Numbered from the stretch's first letter, positions 1-12,437 are shown. The stretch is DNA of 64,000 nucleotides from Mycoplasmatota bacterium (GCA_018394315.1 CP074575.1:496001-560000), one strand, 5' to 3'. The notes: generated from the sequence alone by a model not told the origin. Program-made: numbers and translations.

Positions 1-2
1 TA

Positions 3-434
3 GGTGGTAGAGTTTCTGAAGAATTAATTTTCAATGAGATATCAACTGGAGCTCATAATGACTTCCAAAAAGCTACGCAAATCGCAAGAGCTATGGTTAC
101 TGAGTATGGTATGAGTTCTTTAGGACCAATCCAATATGAGCGTAGTACTGGTCCTGTATTCTTGGGAAGAGACTATAACAAATCAAAAGATTTCTCTGAG
201 AAAATGGCAATTGAAATCGATAATGCAGTTAAGGAAATAATTGATGAGTGTTATAGTAGAGCTCAAAAAACACTTACTGACAATATGGATTTAGTGAAGA
301 GAATCGCTCATTATCTTTTAGAAGTGGAAACACTAACAAAAGAAGAGATTTATGAGATAGTTGATACAAGCCATTTAAAATGGTGGGATGAAAAAAAAAC
401 GGAAAAGAATGAGACTCAAGAAGTTTCTGAGTAA
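3..434 (+). CDS. ftsH: FtsH ATP-dependent zinc metalloprotease, C-terminal fragment
   Basis: This is the C-terminal end of the membrane-bound AAA+ protease FtsH; its start lies before the window. The frame is open from base 3 and begins GGRVSEELIF, followed by STGAHNDFQKATQIARAMVTEYGMS, the conserved helical part of the M41 peptidase domain after the zinc site. The variable, charged tail ends in EVSE. FtsH degrades misfolded membrane proteins and regulators. It is followed by a terminator and then by rqcP-yabP-yabQ, not by the coaX/hslO/cysK genes found in Bacillus subtilis. Identification is firm; only about 143 residues are visible. Confidence 0.95.
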   Translation, partial: GGRVSEELIFNEISTGAHNDFQKATQIARAMVTEYGMSSLGPIQYERSTGPVFLGRDYNKSKDFSEKMAIEIDNAVKEIIDECYSRAQKTLTDNMDLVKRIAHYLLEVETLTKEEIYEIVDTSHLKWWDEKKTEKNETQEVSE

Positions 435-470
435 ACTAAGTTTAATTAGTTATTAATAATTATACAAATT

Positions 471-508
471 AGAATGATACCTTAAGAAATAGGATTCATT
501 CTTTTTTT
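471..508 (+). terminator. Intrinsic terminator after ftsH
   Basis: AGAATGA at 471-477 pairs with TCATTCT at 496-502, with a second short CCT/AGG pairing inside, followed by a run of seven T. It closes the ftsH transcript. Confidence 0.75.
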
Positions 509-854
509 GTACCAGGTTTGGTAGCATAAATGGAAAAGCAGTCGCTATTTATATTAACCTTAGATAACTATAGCTAAATCTATTTTGTGATTTAGTGACA
601 ATAAAAGAGTCTAACAATTATATGATAGTTTTAATGCAATTCATTTAATCTATCCATGTTTTTTTTCGGGAGTAGATATATGATTTTATAATGTCCATAT
701 TCACTAATTTATTGATAGAGAATGTTATCATTCGGATATCAATATTGAATTGGATACTAATTAAGTGATTGGAGATTTAAAACTTGCAACTACTAGTTGT
801 GATAAAAGTATTAAAAACACCAATATTTTGATATAATTATTATGAGGTGATATT
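509..854. other. Non-coding stretch between ftsH and rqcP
   Basis: Nothing coding was recognised in this AT-rich stretch. A TATAAT at 832-837 lies 18 bases before the rqcP start and is the likely -10 element of the rqcP transcript; no good -35 was seen. Confidence 0.5.
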
Positions 855-1112
855 ATGCGCATCGATAAATACTTAAAGGTATCAAGAATAATTAAGCGTC
901 GTTCTGTTGCAAAAGAAATAGCAGATAATGGTCGAGTAGAGATTAATGATAAAGTCGCTAAATCAGGTTCAACTGTTTCAATAGGTGACGTGATAAAAAT
1001 CCACTTTGGTAATAAAAAAGTTACAGTAAAAGTAAAAGAATTACTTAATTCAACAAAGAAGGAAGACGCTAATTTGATGTACGAATTAATAAGTGAAGAA
1101 AGAAATGCTTGA
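855..1112 (+). CDS. rqcP: S4-domain RNA-binding protein RqcP (YabO)
   Basis: This 85-residue protein is almost entirely an S4 RNA-binding fold: [26 protein letters not shown] is the S4 helix pair and [20 protein letters not shown] the loop-strand part. It matches the RqcP/YabO group, which helps RqcH add C-terminal alanine tails to nascent chains on stalled 50S subunits. The start is set by GAGGTG five to eight bases before ATG 855. In B. subtilis yabO also sits just before yabP-yabQ. Its stop codon lies inside a terminator hairpin, so the next genes probably have their own promoter. Confidence 0.88.
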   Translation: MRIDKYLKVSRIIKRRSVAKEIADNGRVEINDKVAKSGSTVSIGDVIKIHFGNKKVTVKVKELLNSTKKEDANLMYELISEERNA

Positions 1113-1127
1113 TTAGCATTTTTTTTA
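1103..1127 (+). terminator. Terminator overlapping the rqcP stop codon
   Basis: AAATGCT at 1103-1109 pairs with AGCATTT at 1115-1121 and runs into eight T. The hairpin contains the rqcP stop codon and separates rqcP from the sporulation pair yabP-yabQ. Confidence 0.7.
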
Positions 1128-1143
1128 GTTTTTTTCATATCTT
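1116..1143 (+). promoter_or_regulatory. Candidate SigE-type promoter for yabP-yabQ
   Basis: GCATTTT at 1116-1122 resembles the SigE -35 (KMATATT), followed after 13 bases by CATATCTT at 1136-1143, resembling the -10 (CATACANT). It lies on top of the terminator 3' arm. yabP is a SigE gene in B. subtilis. The matches are partial and the region is T-rich, so this is tentative. Confidence 0.35.
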
Positions 1144-1159
1144 ATATAGAGGTGAGATG

Positions 1160-1426
1160 ATGGAACAAAAGATACATCAATTATTCTTAAAGGACAGGAA
1201 GTCTCTAGAAATAACTGGTGTTAAGAAAATTGAAAGTTTGAATGAGGAAGAATTTATAGTTGAGACCGAACTAGGACTCATGTCCATATTAGGTCGCGAA
1301 TTAGAAATGCGAAACTTGGATGTTGATAAAGGTGAGCTTCAAATTAAGGGATATATAACAATGATTGAATATAAAGACCATCAAGTAAGCGCATCAAAAT
1401 CTATGTTCAGTAAACTTTTTAAATGA
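1160..1426 (+). CDS. yabP: Sporulation protein YabP
   Basis: This 88-residue protein fits the YabP/YqfC family: small, all-beta, with the central pattern KSLEITGVKKIESLNEEEFIVETELGLMSILGRELEMRNLDVDKGELQIKGYI. YabP is needed for spore cortex assembly in B. subtilis and is made in the mother cell. Two adjacent ATG codons (1157 and 1160) follow GAGGTGAG; 1160 gives the five-base spacing seen at neighbouring genes. The stop codon TGA overlaps the yabQ start, which implies coupled translation. The longer frame back to 1109 has no ribosome site and runs through the terminator. Confidence 0.85.
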   Translation: MEQKIHQLFLKDRKSLEITGVKKIESLNEEEFIVETELGLMSILGRELEMRNLDVDKGELQIKGYITMIEYKDHQVSASKSMFSKLFK

Positions 1427-1842
1427 TACCATTAAAAACTCAATACTCACTACTCATTAATTCAATAATTTTTGGAGCATATTTAGGAATTACATATGAC
1501 TTTCTAAGATTTTATCGAAACAATAACTATTGGTTTAAAGTATTCACAGATATAGTCTTTTGGGTAACTCAGAGTATTGTTGCAAGCTATTTTTTTTACA
1601 ACATTAGTTACGGAATAATCCCAATTTACTTGTTTATTATGTTCTTTGTTGGTTTTGTTTCTTACTACTACTTCTTGCATGACTTTCTTACGAACAAACT
1701 ACTAACTATAACAACTAATACTACCAAATTTTATAGAAAAACAGAAAAACAACGAAGGTTTGCTTTGGGTATCGATAACTACGAAAAGATGATTAAATTT
1801 TTCAAGAAAATAAAACTGAATAAACGTAAAAAGTCAAAATAA
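1423..1842 (+). CDS. yabQ: Spore cortex membrane protein YabQ
   Basis: This 139-residue membrane protein overlaps yabP by four bases (ATGA). It starts MIPLKTQYSLLINSIIFGAYLGITYDFLRFYR, the YabQ signature of a first helix followed by GxxxGxxYDxxR, then has two or three more hydrophobic helices and a basic cytoplasmic tail. YabQ localises to the forespore membrane and is needed for cortex formation. In B. subtilis divIC follows; here a terminator and lysS follow and no divIC is seen. Confidence 0.87.
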   Translation: MIPLKTQYSLLINSIIFGAYLGITYDFLRFYRNNNYWFKVFTDIVFWVTQSIVASYFFYNISYGIIPIYLFIMFFVGFVSYYYFLHDFLTNKLLTITTNTTKFYRKTEKQRRFALGIDNYEKMIKFFKKIKLNKRKKSK

Positions 1843-1868
1843 CGCTTTATCCACAATAAAAGTGTTAT
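1841..1868 (+). terminator. Terminator after yabQ
   Basis: AACGCTTTAT at 1841-1850 pairs, with one G-U pair and one bulge, with ATAAAAGTGTT at 1856-1866, followed by a T-rich stretch. The loop happens to be CCACA. Confidence 0.5.
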
Positions 1869-1908
1869 TTTTATCTAGTTGTGTTATAATAAATAATAAT
1901 TTTAATAA

Positions 1909-3408
<1,500 letters not shown>

Positions 3409-3951
3409 ATGCTGTTTATATATATATCAATAGGTATTTTCTTAAGTATTGATGCTATATTAATTTGCACAGTATACGGATTTAATTTAAAGAAAAATGA
3501 CATAACTAGAATCATTCTTCCTGTTTTCATTGGGGTAATGCATATATTGTTCCCAATTGTATTTGGTATAGTTGTTGGCCTAGTGAAAGATTATGTTGAC
3601 TCTTATGCTAGATTTATATCTGCAACTATCTTCTTCTATTTAGGTATTCAAATGATTAGAACCGATAGCGAAACAGAAATATGTTTAACAAGATCCATTA
3701 TCAACAGTTTGTTATTAGCTTTCGGTGTTAGTATAGACTCGATTGTACTTGGTTTATCCTTAGGTATTAGTCAGAAACATCACAATTTATATTATGCTGG
3801 ACTAATTTTTGGAATCATATCATTTTCGCTTAGTTACTTGAGTTTAAATCGCATCCCTGGACTGAAGAAAATACAAAAATTAGATTTACAATATGTTTCT
3901 GGTGGTTTCTTCATTTTATTAGCAGTACTATCATTTTTTAGAATATTATAA
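3409..3951 (+). CDS. MntP/YtaF-family membrane protein, putative metal exporter
   Basis: This 180-residue protein has six predicted hydrophobic segments in two similar halves, each with a membrane aspartate: SIGIFLSIDAILICTVYGF near the N-terminus and LLLAFGVSIDSIVLGLSLGIS in the middle. That is the pattern of the MntP (DUF204) manganese efflux family and of the related sporulation membrane protein YtaF. The halves and length suit either. It begins directly after the lysS stop with no separate ribosome site, so translation is likely coupled. Substrate is not visible from sequence. Confidence 0.75.
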   Translation: MLFIYISIGIFLSIDAILICTVYGFNLKKNDITRIILPVFIGVMHILFPIVFGIVVGLVKDYVDSYARFISATIFFYLGIQMIRTDSETEICLTRSIINSLLLAFGVSIDSIVLGLSLGISQKHHNLYYAGLIFGIISFSLSYLSLNRIPGLKKIQKLDLQYVSGGFFILLAVLSFFRIL

Positions 3952-3954
3952 AAT

Positions 3955-3979
3955 AAACCCTCGATTTCGAGGGTTTTAT
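3955..3979. terminator. Bidirectional terminator between convergent genes
   Basis: AAACCCTCG at 3955-3963 and CGAGGGTTT at 3968-3976 form a strong hairpin with an ATTT loop. T runs lie on the plus side and A runs on the other, so it can end both the lysS-mntP transcript and the convergent gene, whose last codons overlap it. Confidence 0.75.
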
Positions 3980-4491
3980 AATATCTTATAGTTTTCTCCA
4001 ATTTGCTTAAATATCTCAGTAATCGGTAAATACTCACCATTATTTTCTATAATCTCATTTAGAAGCTCAATTATCTCTTGATATAAGGAGTCGCTAATAA
4101 TATCACGACTTAATAATAGTTTTTCTACTTGATCAATATACTCTTGAACATTCTCTTCGTCTTCTTCACTCATATCAGTAAAGTCCATTTTAAAATCTTC
4201 TAGTTCACATAAAAAATTATAAGTAACAGAATTCTCATCTAATTCCTCGAAAGTAGAAAATTGATTAGATGAGTAGGATTCTATCTCATAAACCTTCTCA
4301 TTTAAATAGTTAAATCCCACGCTAAATATGTAGGCTTCATCCTCATCAAAACTATCTTTCTTTGATAAATACTCAACAATCACAACAAATGGCATTAATC
4401 TATCATAAATTAACGAATCTGCTTTTTCCATCTTCTCAAGGAAGTGTTTTTTTTCAACTAACCAATATTCATAATCACTAACTATTTTCAT
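3976..4491 (-). CDS. Hypothetical acidic protein
   Basis: I do not recognise this 171-residue protein. It is soluble and very acidic, with an Asp/Glu-rich middle (DFTDMSEEDEENVQEYIDQV) and mainly helical character. It has no signal peptide, membrane segment, metal motif or repeat. GAGGTAG nine bases before ATG 4491 supports the start. It is a single-gene unit convergent with the mntP-like gene and followed on the same strand by nothing related. Confidence 0.7.
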   Translation of the reverse strand: MKIVSDYEYWLVEKKHFLEKMEKADSLIYDRLMPFVVIVEYLSKKDSFDEDEAYIFSVGFNYLNEKVYEIESYSSNQFSTFEELDENSVTYNFLCELEDFKMDFTDMSEEDEENVQEYIDQVEKLLLSRDIISDSLYQEIIELLNEIIENNGEYLPITEIFKQIGENYKIL

Positions 4492-4554
4492 AACTACCTC
4501 TACTCAATTTGTTCTACTATTATTATACCAATTTATATCTATTTTATTATATCA

Positions 4555-5340
4555 TTATCCCAAAGATACATCTAATGTCATCATAATAGCAAATCCAAAC
4601 ATAAATCCGATAGTTGCTAATTTTGCGTAATTGTTTTTCTGTGATTCTGGAACAAGTTCTTCAATAACAACATATACCATTGCTCCAGCAGCAAAGCTTA
4701 ATGCATATGGTAAAATACTCCTCATTGTATAAGCTAATGCAGCACCTATAACACCAGCAATTGGTTCTACGAGTGCACTAGCCTGACCAATAAGAAAACT
4801 CTTTTTCCTAGAAAATCCTTCTCTTCTTAGTGGAATAGAAACAGCTGCTCCCTCTGGAAAATTTTGTAAACCAATCCCAATTGCAAGGGCAACTGCGGTA
4901 GCAAGTGTAGCTCCTTGGATTCCTAGTGTAACTGCTCCAAATGCAACTCCTACTGCTAATCCTTCGGGAATATTATGTAATGTAATAGCTAACGTTAATA
5001 GTAAAGATCTATGAACCTTATTGCTTTTCTTTATTTTTCTCGCTAACCAAAAATCTATACCCATTAGAATAGTGCATCCTGAGACAAATCCTATCAATGG
5101 TGGTACCCATTCAACTATACCTAATTCCTTGCTCATCTCAATACTAGGTGCTAATAATGACCAAAATGAAGCAGCAATCATTACTCCTGCTCCAAACCCT
5201 AACATTGAATTTAATATATACTGATTCATTCTCTTGAATAAGAATACTCCTGCAGCACCTAGAGCAGTAACAAACCAAGTAAATAATGTGGCTATCAATG
5301 CTTGTTGGATACTATTAAGTCCTATAAACCACTCAATCAT
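4555..5340 (-). CDS. ZIP-family metal transporter
   Basis: This 261-residue, eight-helix protein belongs to the ZIP family, which moves zinc and other divalent metals into the cytoplasm. The two metal-site helices are visible: LAITLHNIPEGLAVGVAFG (about 140-160) with the HNxPEG motif, and GIGLQNFPEGAAVSIPL (about 175-190) with the second NxPEG. The lysine-containing loop between helices 3 and 4 (RKIKKSNKVHR) is typical. GAGGTG precedes ATG 5340. Some bacterial members of this subgroup resemble ZupT/GufA; the exact metal cannot be told. Confidence 0.88.
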   Translation of the reverse strand: MIEWFIGLNSIQQALIATLFTWFVTALGAAGVFLFKRMNQYILNSMLGFGAGVMIAASFWSLLAPSIEMSKELGIVEWVPPLIGFVSGCTILMGIDFWLARKIKKSNKVHRSLLLTLAITLHNIPEGLAVGVAFGAVTLGIQGATLATAVALAIGIGLQNFPEGAAVSIPLRREGFSRKKSFLIGQASALVEPIAGVIGAALAYTMRSILPYALSFAAGAMVYVVIEELVPESQKNNYAKLATIGFMFGFAIMMTLDVSLG

Positions 5341-5380
5341 TTATACACCTCATTTTATGATATGTTAACTATATCTAAAT

Positions 5381-5410
5381 GTGAAAAAAGCTGATACACA
5401 ATCAGCTTTT
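5381..5410 (-). terminator. Terminator of the M20 amidohydrolase gene
   Basis: AAAAGCTGAT at 5386-5395 pairs perfectly with ATCAGCTTTT at 5401-5410 around an ACACA loop; the minus strand then reads six T. Confidence 0.8.
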
Positions 5411-5433
5411 CATATTGGAAATATTACTTTTTT

Positions 5434-6636
5434 TTACTTATGCTCTTTTAACCATTCAATAGCTGTATTAGCGTAGACCACAGCTCCAACAGAAAGTGCT
5501 CCCTCGTCAAATGCAACTTTTGGATGATGGTGTGGATAAACTTGATCATCAATCTTTAAAGTAGCGGCTATACCTATGAATGCAGATGGTACTTTTTCAC
5601 TAATAAATGCAAAATCCTCAGAACCACTCATTCTGGCATTTTCACCAAAGAGTTTTGAGGCATTACATAAAGCTGTTTCACCAAATAAATTACTTGAATA
5701 CTTAGTCACAGCATCATTGACTTCCTTATTGTTGATAACAGAAGGACATCCACTATAGAATCTTACTCGAGCTTTACAACGTAGACTTCTCGCAATTCCA
5801 TCTGCTATTTCTTGGATGCGTCTTTTAGAATATTCTCTTATTTCATTATCAAAAGTTCTAATTGTTCCTGTCATAATTGAAGAATCAGGAACTATATTTC
5901 CAGTAGTGCCACCTCTAATCTTGCATACAGTTGCAACTAAAAACTTATCTGGATCTATTTCTCTCGAATTAAGTTCACCTATTGCAAGGTGTATGTGACT
6001 CATTGCTACTAAAGGATCAATTGCTGAGTGTGGTGTTGCACCATGCCCACCTTTACCTTGTATTTCAATATCAAACCAATCTGATGATGCAGAAGCTAGA
6101 CCATTAGTCATATATATAATTGCTCCTGTTGGAACATTAACTCCTGCAAACGCGTGAATCATCATTGCTGCATCAACGGTAGGATTCTCTAGTAATCCAG
6201 CGTCAATCATATCCTTTGCTCCTGACAAAGTTTCTTCTGCAGGTTGGAACATCATCTTTACAGTTCCTTCTATTTGATCTTCATTATCCTTAAGTAACTG
6301 GGCAGCGCCAAGTAGCATCGCTGTATGTAAATCATGCCCACAGGCATGCATATTATCTGTTTTAGATTTATAAGGTAAATTAACTTGTTCCTTTAGTGGT
6401 AGTGCATCCATGTCTCCTCTTAACATAAATGTTTTGCCTGGTTTTTTTCCTCCAGCAAGCGCTACTACACCAGACTTTGTTATTTCCTTTGGATCATATC
6501 CCATCCCTTTAAGTTGATCCATAACATACTTTGTAGTTATAGGTAAATCATTATGTACTTCAGCGTTTTCATGTAAATATCTTCTGTGATTAATTATCTT
6601 TTGTTCATACTTCTTTACTTCTTCTAATAAATTCAT
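5434..6636 (-). CDS. M20 family N-acyl-amino acid amidohydrolase
   Basis: This 400-residue metallopeptidase-fold enzyme belongs to the M20D group (amidohydrolase, hippurate hydrolase, N-acetyldiaminopimelate deacetylase-like). Visible metal-site parts are RGDMDALPLKE, HACGHDLHTAMLLGAAQLL, and MMFQPAEET, with a dimerisation domain in the middle and GSEDFAF near the end. It probably frees an amino acid from an N-acyl derivative in the cytoplasm. AAGGAGGT sits before ATG 6636. The subfamily does not reveal the natural substrate, so no gene name is given. Confidence 0.9.
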   Translation of the reverse strand: MNLLEEVKKYEQKIINHRRYLHENAEVHNDLPITTKYVMDQLKGMGYDPKEITKSGVVALAGGKKPGKTFMLRGDMDALPLKEQVNLPYKSKTDNMHACGHDLHTAMLLGAAQLLKDNEDQIEGTVKMMFQPAEETLSGAKDMIDAGLLENPTVDAAMMIHAFAGVNVPTGAIIYMTNGLASASSDWFDIEIQGKGGHGATPHSAIDPLVAMSHIHLAIGELNSREIDPDKFLVATVCKIRGGTTGNIVPDSSIMTGTIRTFDNEIREYSKRRIQEIADGIARSLRCKARVRFYSGCPSVINNKEVNDAVTKYSSNLFGETALCNASKLFGENARMSGSEDFAFISEKVPSAFIGIAATLKIDDQVYPHHHPKVAFDEGALSVGAVVYANTAIEWLKEHK

Positions 6637-6649
6637 ACTACCTCCTTAA

Positions 6650-6682
6650 AAAATTAAAGAGAATTCAAGTAATTGAATTCTC
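6650..6682 (-). terminator. Terminator after fba
   Basis: GAGAATTCAA (to 6668) and TTGAATTCTC at 6673-6682 form a perfect hairpin with a GTAA loop; the minus strand continues into TTTAATTTTTT. It ends the pyrG-fba transcript. Confidence 0.8.
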
Positions 6683-6688
6683 AGTTGT

Positions 6689-9217
<2,529 letters not shown>

Positions 9218-9231
9218 ATTGGCTCTTTAAA

Positions 9232-9260
9232 ATTATATCAAGATTGTTTTTCATTCGCAA
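9232..9260 (-). promoter_or_regulatory. pyrG promoter
   Basis: On the minus strand TTGCGA (9255-9260), a 17-base spacer and TATAAT (9232-9237) form a near-consensus SigA promoter. Transcription would start near the bases AAAGAGCC, just before the attenuator hairpin. Confidence 0.7.
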
Positions 9261-9268
9261 GAGATAAT

Positions 9269-9838
9269 TTATTTCTCTTCATATAATTCTTCATAGTCGT
9301 CCATATATTCATTATAATCCTCTTCGTCCATAAGATTAAAATCATCCGTACGGTCAGTATCTTGCTTCTCATTAGATTCTGGCTTTGATGCTTCTTTTAC
9401 ATCCTCTTGTTTTTTATCTTCTACTTTTTCAATTTCTTCAAGAACTTCTTCAATAGTTACTTCCTCTTCTTTGACTTCTTCTTTTCGTCTAATTCTCTCA
9501 ATTCTTTCTTCCTCTTTTTTAGCAGCTAGTAATTTTTCCTTTTGTCTTATGCTTTTTTTCTCTTTAATCTCTTCTGGATCAATAAAGTAAGAAGCATCTT
9601 TATCCCAAAGTTCAATCGGTTGTCTCTCTTTTAAATCCCATTCATTACTACCAGTGTAGATGAATAAAGCACTCAGGGATAAATCATTATAAAATCGAGA
9701 AATATTTTTTTCCATATCTTTATCTGAAAACCCTAAGGTTTCTGAAACTTCTTTAAATATACTATCAAATTTTTGTGGGCTTCGTTTTCTTTTTAACAAA
9801 TCCACAGCAGTTTCTATCATTGACTTATGTCCAACCAT
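9269..9838 (-). CDS. rpoE: DNA-directed RNA polymerase delta subunit
   Basis: This 189-residue protein is the delta subunit found only in Gram-positive bacteria. The N-terminal HARE-HTH domain (about 1-90: SMIETAVDLLKRKRSPQKFDSIFKEV, then the FYNDLSLSALFIYTGSNEWDLKER pattern) is followed by a disordered charged tail, first Lys/Glu-rich then almost wholly Asp/Glu (MDEEDYNEYMDDYEELYEE). Delta helps RNA polymerase recycle and raises promoter selectivity. TAGGAGGAA precedes ATG 9838. It lies before pyrG as in Bacillus. Confidence 0.93.
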   Translation of the reverse strand: MVGHKSMIETAVDLLKRKRSPQKFDSIFKEVSETLGFSDKDMEKNISRFYNDLSLSALFIYTGSNEWDLKERQPIELWDKDASYFIDPEEIKEKKSIRQKEKLLAAKKEEERIERIRRKEEVKEEEVTIEEVLEEIEKVEDKKQEDVKEASKPESNEKQDTDRTDDFNLMDEEDYNEYMDDYEELYEEK

Positions 9839-9928
9839 TATTTCCTCCTATACAACTATACGTTGCCATAACCTAACAAGCAATTGTTAAGTCCTATTTA
9901 ATTCTATCAAATATTTCCTCTTTTTCAA

Positions 9929-10303
9929 CTACGAATAATAAATCTCAATCTCATGATTTTTAGTACTTTCATTTGCATCAGAGGAATATTCGATTTTTAA
10001 GTATCCATCTTTATTAACTATTTCGTGAGTAGTAATATTAAATTGCATTTTCACATTATCAATTTTATAATCCATTACTGTAGTTTGTCCAATAATAAAT
10101 TCTTGAAACATTTCAATTCCATTAGTCCTATTAATGATTACATTATCTCCAATAATTATGGATGTGTCAACTTCATAGTTGTCCATCATTTCTCGATAAG
10201 ATAATTGTTTAATGTCATTAATTATTAATATTCCATCATATAAGAGCTCTAATTCATATTCATCAATTTTCGACTTAAATTTCACTTTTACTTTCTTATT
10301 CAT
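9929..10303 (-). CDS. ywiB: YwiB family (DUF1934) beta-barrel protein
   Basis: This 124-residue protein fits DUF1934/YwiB: a small lipocalin-like calycin barrel with alternating strands such as KVKVKFKSKI, VMDYKIDNVKMQFNITTHEIV and YLKIEYSSDA. The family has no settled biochemical function. In B. subtilis ywiB lies just before argS and rpoE, and here it sits beside rpoE with argS absent, which supports the call. TAGGAG precedes ATG 10303. It follows bofA by ten bases and is likely in one transcript with it. Confidence 0.75.
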   Translation of the reverse strand: MNKKVKVKFKSKIDEYELELLYDGILIINDIKQLSYREMMDNYEVDTSIIIGDNVIINRTNGIEMFQEFIIGQTTVMDYKIDNVKMQFNITTHEIVNKDGYLKIEYSSDANESTKNHEIEIYYS

Positions 10304-10313
10304 ATCTAAACTC

Positions 10314-10496
10314 CTAAATTACTAAAATAACATATAGTAGTATTATTCCTGGCACCCTTAATATACCCACTATAAGTATATTAATCAAGTTTATTGGAAT
10401 ATTAAAATTAACATATACTCCTATCATATTAAGAATAAATAGAGAAATTGTCCCAAAAGCAATAGTAGTAAGTAACCCCTTTAGAAAATCCTTCAT
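10314..10496 (-). CDS. bofA: Sigma-K processing inhibitor BofA-like protein
   Basis: This 60-residue membrane protein has two hydrophobic segments. The second part, LNMIGVYVNFNIPINLINILIVGILRVPGIILLYV, follows the BofA pattern (NxxGxxxxxxIPxNxxxxxxxGxLGxPGxxLL), including the invariant Asn, Pro-x-Asn and PG positions. BofA holds the SpoIVFB protease inactive until pro-SigK is to be cut in the mother cell. ATG 10496 follows AGGTGA; the GTG nine bases upstream is part of that ribosome site. In B. subtilis bofA lies after recR, so this copy is relocated. Confidence 0.75.
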   Translation of the reverse strand: MKDFLKGLLTTIAFGTISLFILNMIGVYVNFNIPINLINILIVGILRVPGIILLYVILVI

Positions 10497-10611
10497 TTTT
10501 ATCACCTATTAATTAATATGATGATAATTTCCAATAAATAACAGGAATTGAATTATATCTTTTATATTAGAATAAATCAAGTAACAGTGATATATAGCTC
10601 TATATGTTGTG

Positions 10612-10627
10612 ATGTAAGCGTTTTAAT
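10612..10627 (+). promoter_or_regulatory. Possible CcpA (cre) site
   Basis: ATGTAAGCGTTTTAAT fits the cre pattern WTGNAANCGNWWNCAW except at one position. It lies between bofA and the Na/Pi cotransporter gene. One mismatch in a degenerate motif is weak evidence. Confidence 0.3.
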
Positions 10628-10695
10628 GAAAAGTTGGGATTAATATCTTTACTTAACCATTGTGAATTGCTATTATAAGTTCGTGAGGTGAAATT

Positions 10696-12408
10696 ATGCT
10701 ATTAGAAGCAGTAACATTAGATTATACACAATTGATATTTCTGTTTGCTGGTGGACTAGGTATCTTCTTATTTGGTATAAAATTTATGGGAGATGGTCTA
10801 CAATTACTAGCTGGTGACAGAATAAAGGGAATTATTGAAAAATATACATCATCACCACTAAAAGCAGTCTTTGTCGGAATAATAGTTACAGGATTAATTC
10901 AAAGTAGCTCAGGTACTACAGCATTATCTGTTGGACTAGTAAGAGCAGGATTAATGACACTACCACAGGCTGTTGGAATCGTAATGGGTGCAAACATAGG
11001 AACAACAGTAACTGCATTCCTAATTGGTCTAAAGATCAAAAGATATGCTTTACCTATTATGGCATTAGGGGCATTCTTTTTTATGTTCGCTAAGAAAAAT
11101 AAGCACTCTTATTTTGGTCAAGCCGTGCTAGGATTTGGAGCATTATTCTACGGACTTAAGCTGATGTCCGATGGCCTTAAGCCTATATCGCATCTAGCTT
11201 TCTTCGAAGAATTCATGGTAAGTCTATCCCATAATCCAATACTAGGAGTATTAGTCGGATTAGGATTAACATTGATTGTACAAAGTTCAAGTGCTACGAT
11301 CGGAATTCTTCAAAATTTATATGCAGATGGAGCAATACCATCACTTAGAAGTGCATTACCAATACTATTTGGTGATAACATAGGAACCACAATTACAGCT
11401 TTCTTAGCCGCAATAGGAGGTTCAGCAGCTGCCAAAAGAACATCAGCATTCCATATTCTATTTAATGTATTAGGTGCCGTCATCTTCTTGATGATTTTAT
11501 CCCCTTATGCAGGAGTAGTTACACTTTTAGTTGACTTCTTGAGAAATATGGGCATGAGTATTAGTAAAGAGATGGAAGTAGCAATTTCTCATGGTGTATT
11601 TAACATATCGGCAACTATATTGATCTTCCCATTCGCAACTAAAATTACAAAGCTTATAACTAAAGTTATTAAAGATGATAAAGATCAAGATTTATATTTG
11701 TCCGAGGAATTATTAAACGAACAGTTAATCGATCAATCACCTACATTCGCATTAGAACAAGCGAAAAGAGCTGTAATTCAGCTAGGTAATCTAGCAGAAA
11801 AATCTTTACATCAAACTTATAATTATTTCAAGAATAATGATGTAAAACATAAAGAAACAGCAAATACTGTAGAAGACATGGTAGATTTGTTGGAATTAAG
11901 GATAAAGAACTACTTGGTTAAAATATCCACTGAGGAGTTAAGTAATGACGACACAAAGACTCACTTAATCTTAATTCAATCGATCAAAGATTTTGAAAGA
12001 ATTTCTGATCACTCACAAAAACTAATTGAGTTCTTTGATTATATATCAAGTGCTGGTGCAACAATTGAAGAAGATTTATATAAAAACATTAAAAGAATGT
12101 TTAAGATGAATTTAGACATTGTGAATCACACTACTGCGTTGCTTGAGACATTTGATTTAGAAGCTGCTCAAGTAGTTGTAGATAAAGAAAAAAATATTGA
12201 TATATTCTCTAAACAGGCTAACAAGTCTCATATCGAAACTATTAAAGCGAATAAAACAGTAGGTATTGTTGCAGGATTATTTATTGACATAATAAACAAC
12301 CTAGAAAAGGTTGGTGATCACTGCGATAACATAGCTGGCTATATTATTGGTGAAGAAGAGCTTGGAGAATTAGATTTAGAGGCTATCGATAATTTAATAG
12401 CAGACTAG
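10696..12408 (+). CDS. Na/Pi cotransporter family protein with PhoU domain
   Basis: This 570-residue protein has about nine membrane helices in two inverted repeats, each with the QSS motif of the family: GLIQSSSGTTALSVGL (about 72-87) and LIVQSSSATIGIL (about 193-205), each followed by a GANIGTT or GDNIGTT element. After residue 345 comes a soluble PhoU-like helical domain. It likely couples sodium movement to phosphate uptake or efflux, with the PhoU part as sensor. GAGGTG before ATG 10696 sets the start. A terminator follows directly. Confidence 0.92.
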   Translation: MLLEAVTLDYTQLIFLFAGGLGIFLFGIKFMGDGLQLLAGDRIKGIIEKYTSSPLKAVFVGIIVTGLIQSSSGTTALSVGLVRAGLMTLPQAVGIVMGANIGTTVTAFLIGLKIKRYALPIMALGAFFFMFAKKNKHSYFGQAVLGFGALFYGLKLMSDGLKPISHLAFFEEFMVSLSHNPILGVLVGLGLTLIVQSSSATIGILQNLYADGAIPSLRSALPILFGDNIGTTITAFLAAIGGSAAAKRTSAFHILFNVLGAVIFLMILSPYAGVVTLLVDFLRNMGMSISKEMEVAISHGVFNISATILIFPFATKITKLITKVIKDDKDQDLYLSEELLNEQLIDQSPTFALEQAKRAVIQLGNLAEKSLHQTYNYFKNNDVKHKETANTVEDMVDLLELRIKNYLVKISTEELSNDDTKTHLILIQSIKDFERISDHSQKLIEFFDYISSAGATIEEDLYKNIKRMFKMNLDIVNHTTALLETFDLEAAQVVVDKEKNIDIFSKQANKSHIETIKANKTVGIVAGLFIDIINNLEKVGDHCDNIAGYIIGEEELGELDLEAIDNLIAD

Positions 12409-12411
12409 AAG

Positions 12412-12437
12412 AAAGGCGGAAAAATTATTCCGCCTTT
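12412..12437. terminator. Bidirectional terminator between the Na/Pi transporter and tetR
   Basis: AAAGGCGGAA at 12412-12421 pairs with TTCCGCCTTT at 12428-12437. T-rich DNA follows on the plus strand. The hairpin includes the last codons of the convergent tetR gene. Confidence 0.75.

Noticed and set aside
435..854. Short frames between ftsH and rqcP
   Set aside because: The longest are about 15 codons, with no ribosome site or similarity.
1847..1855. TTATCCACA, a perfect DnaA box after yabQ
   Set aside because: It is a single copy within the loop and 5' arm of a terminator, far from the origin and without other boxes.
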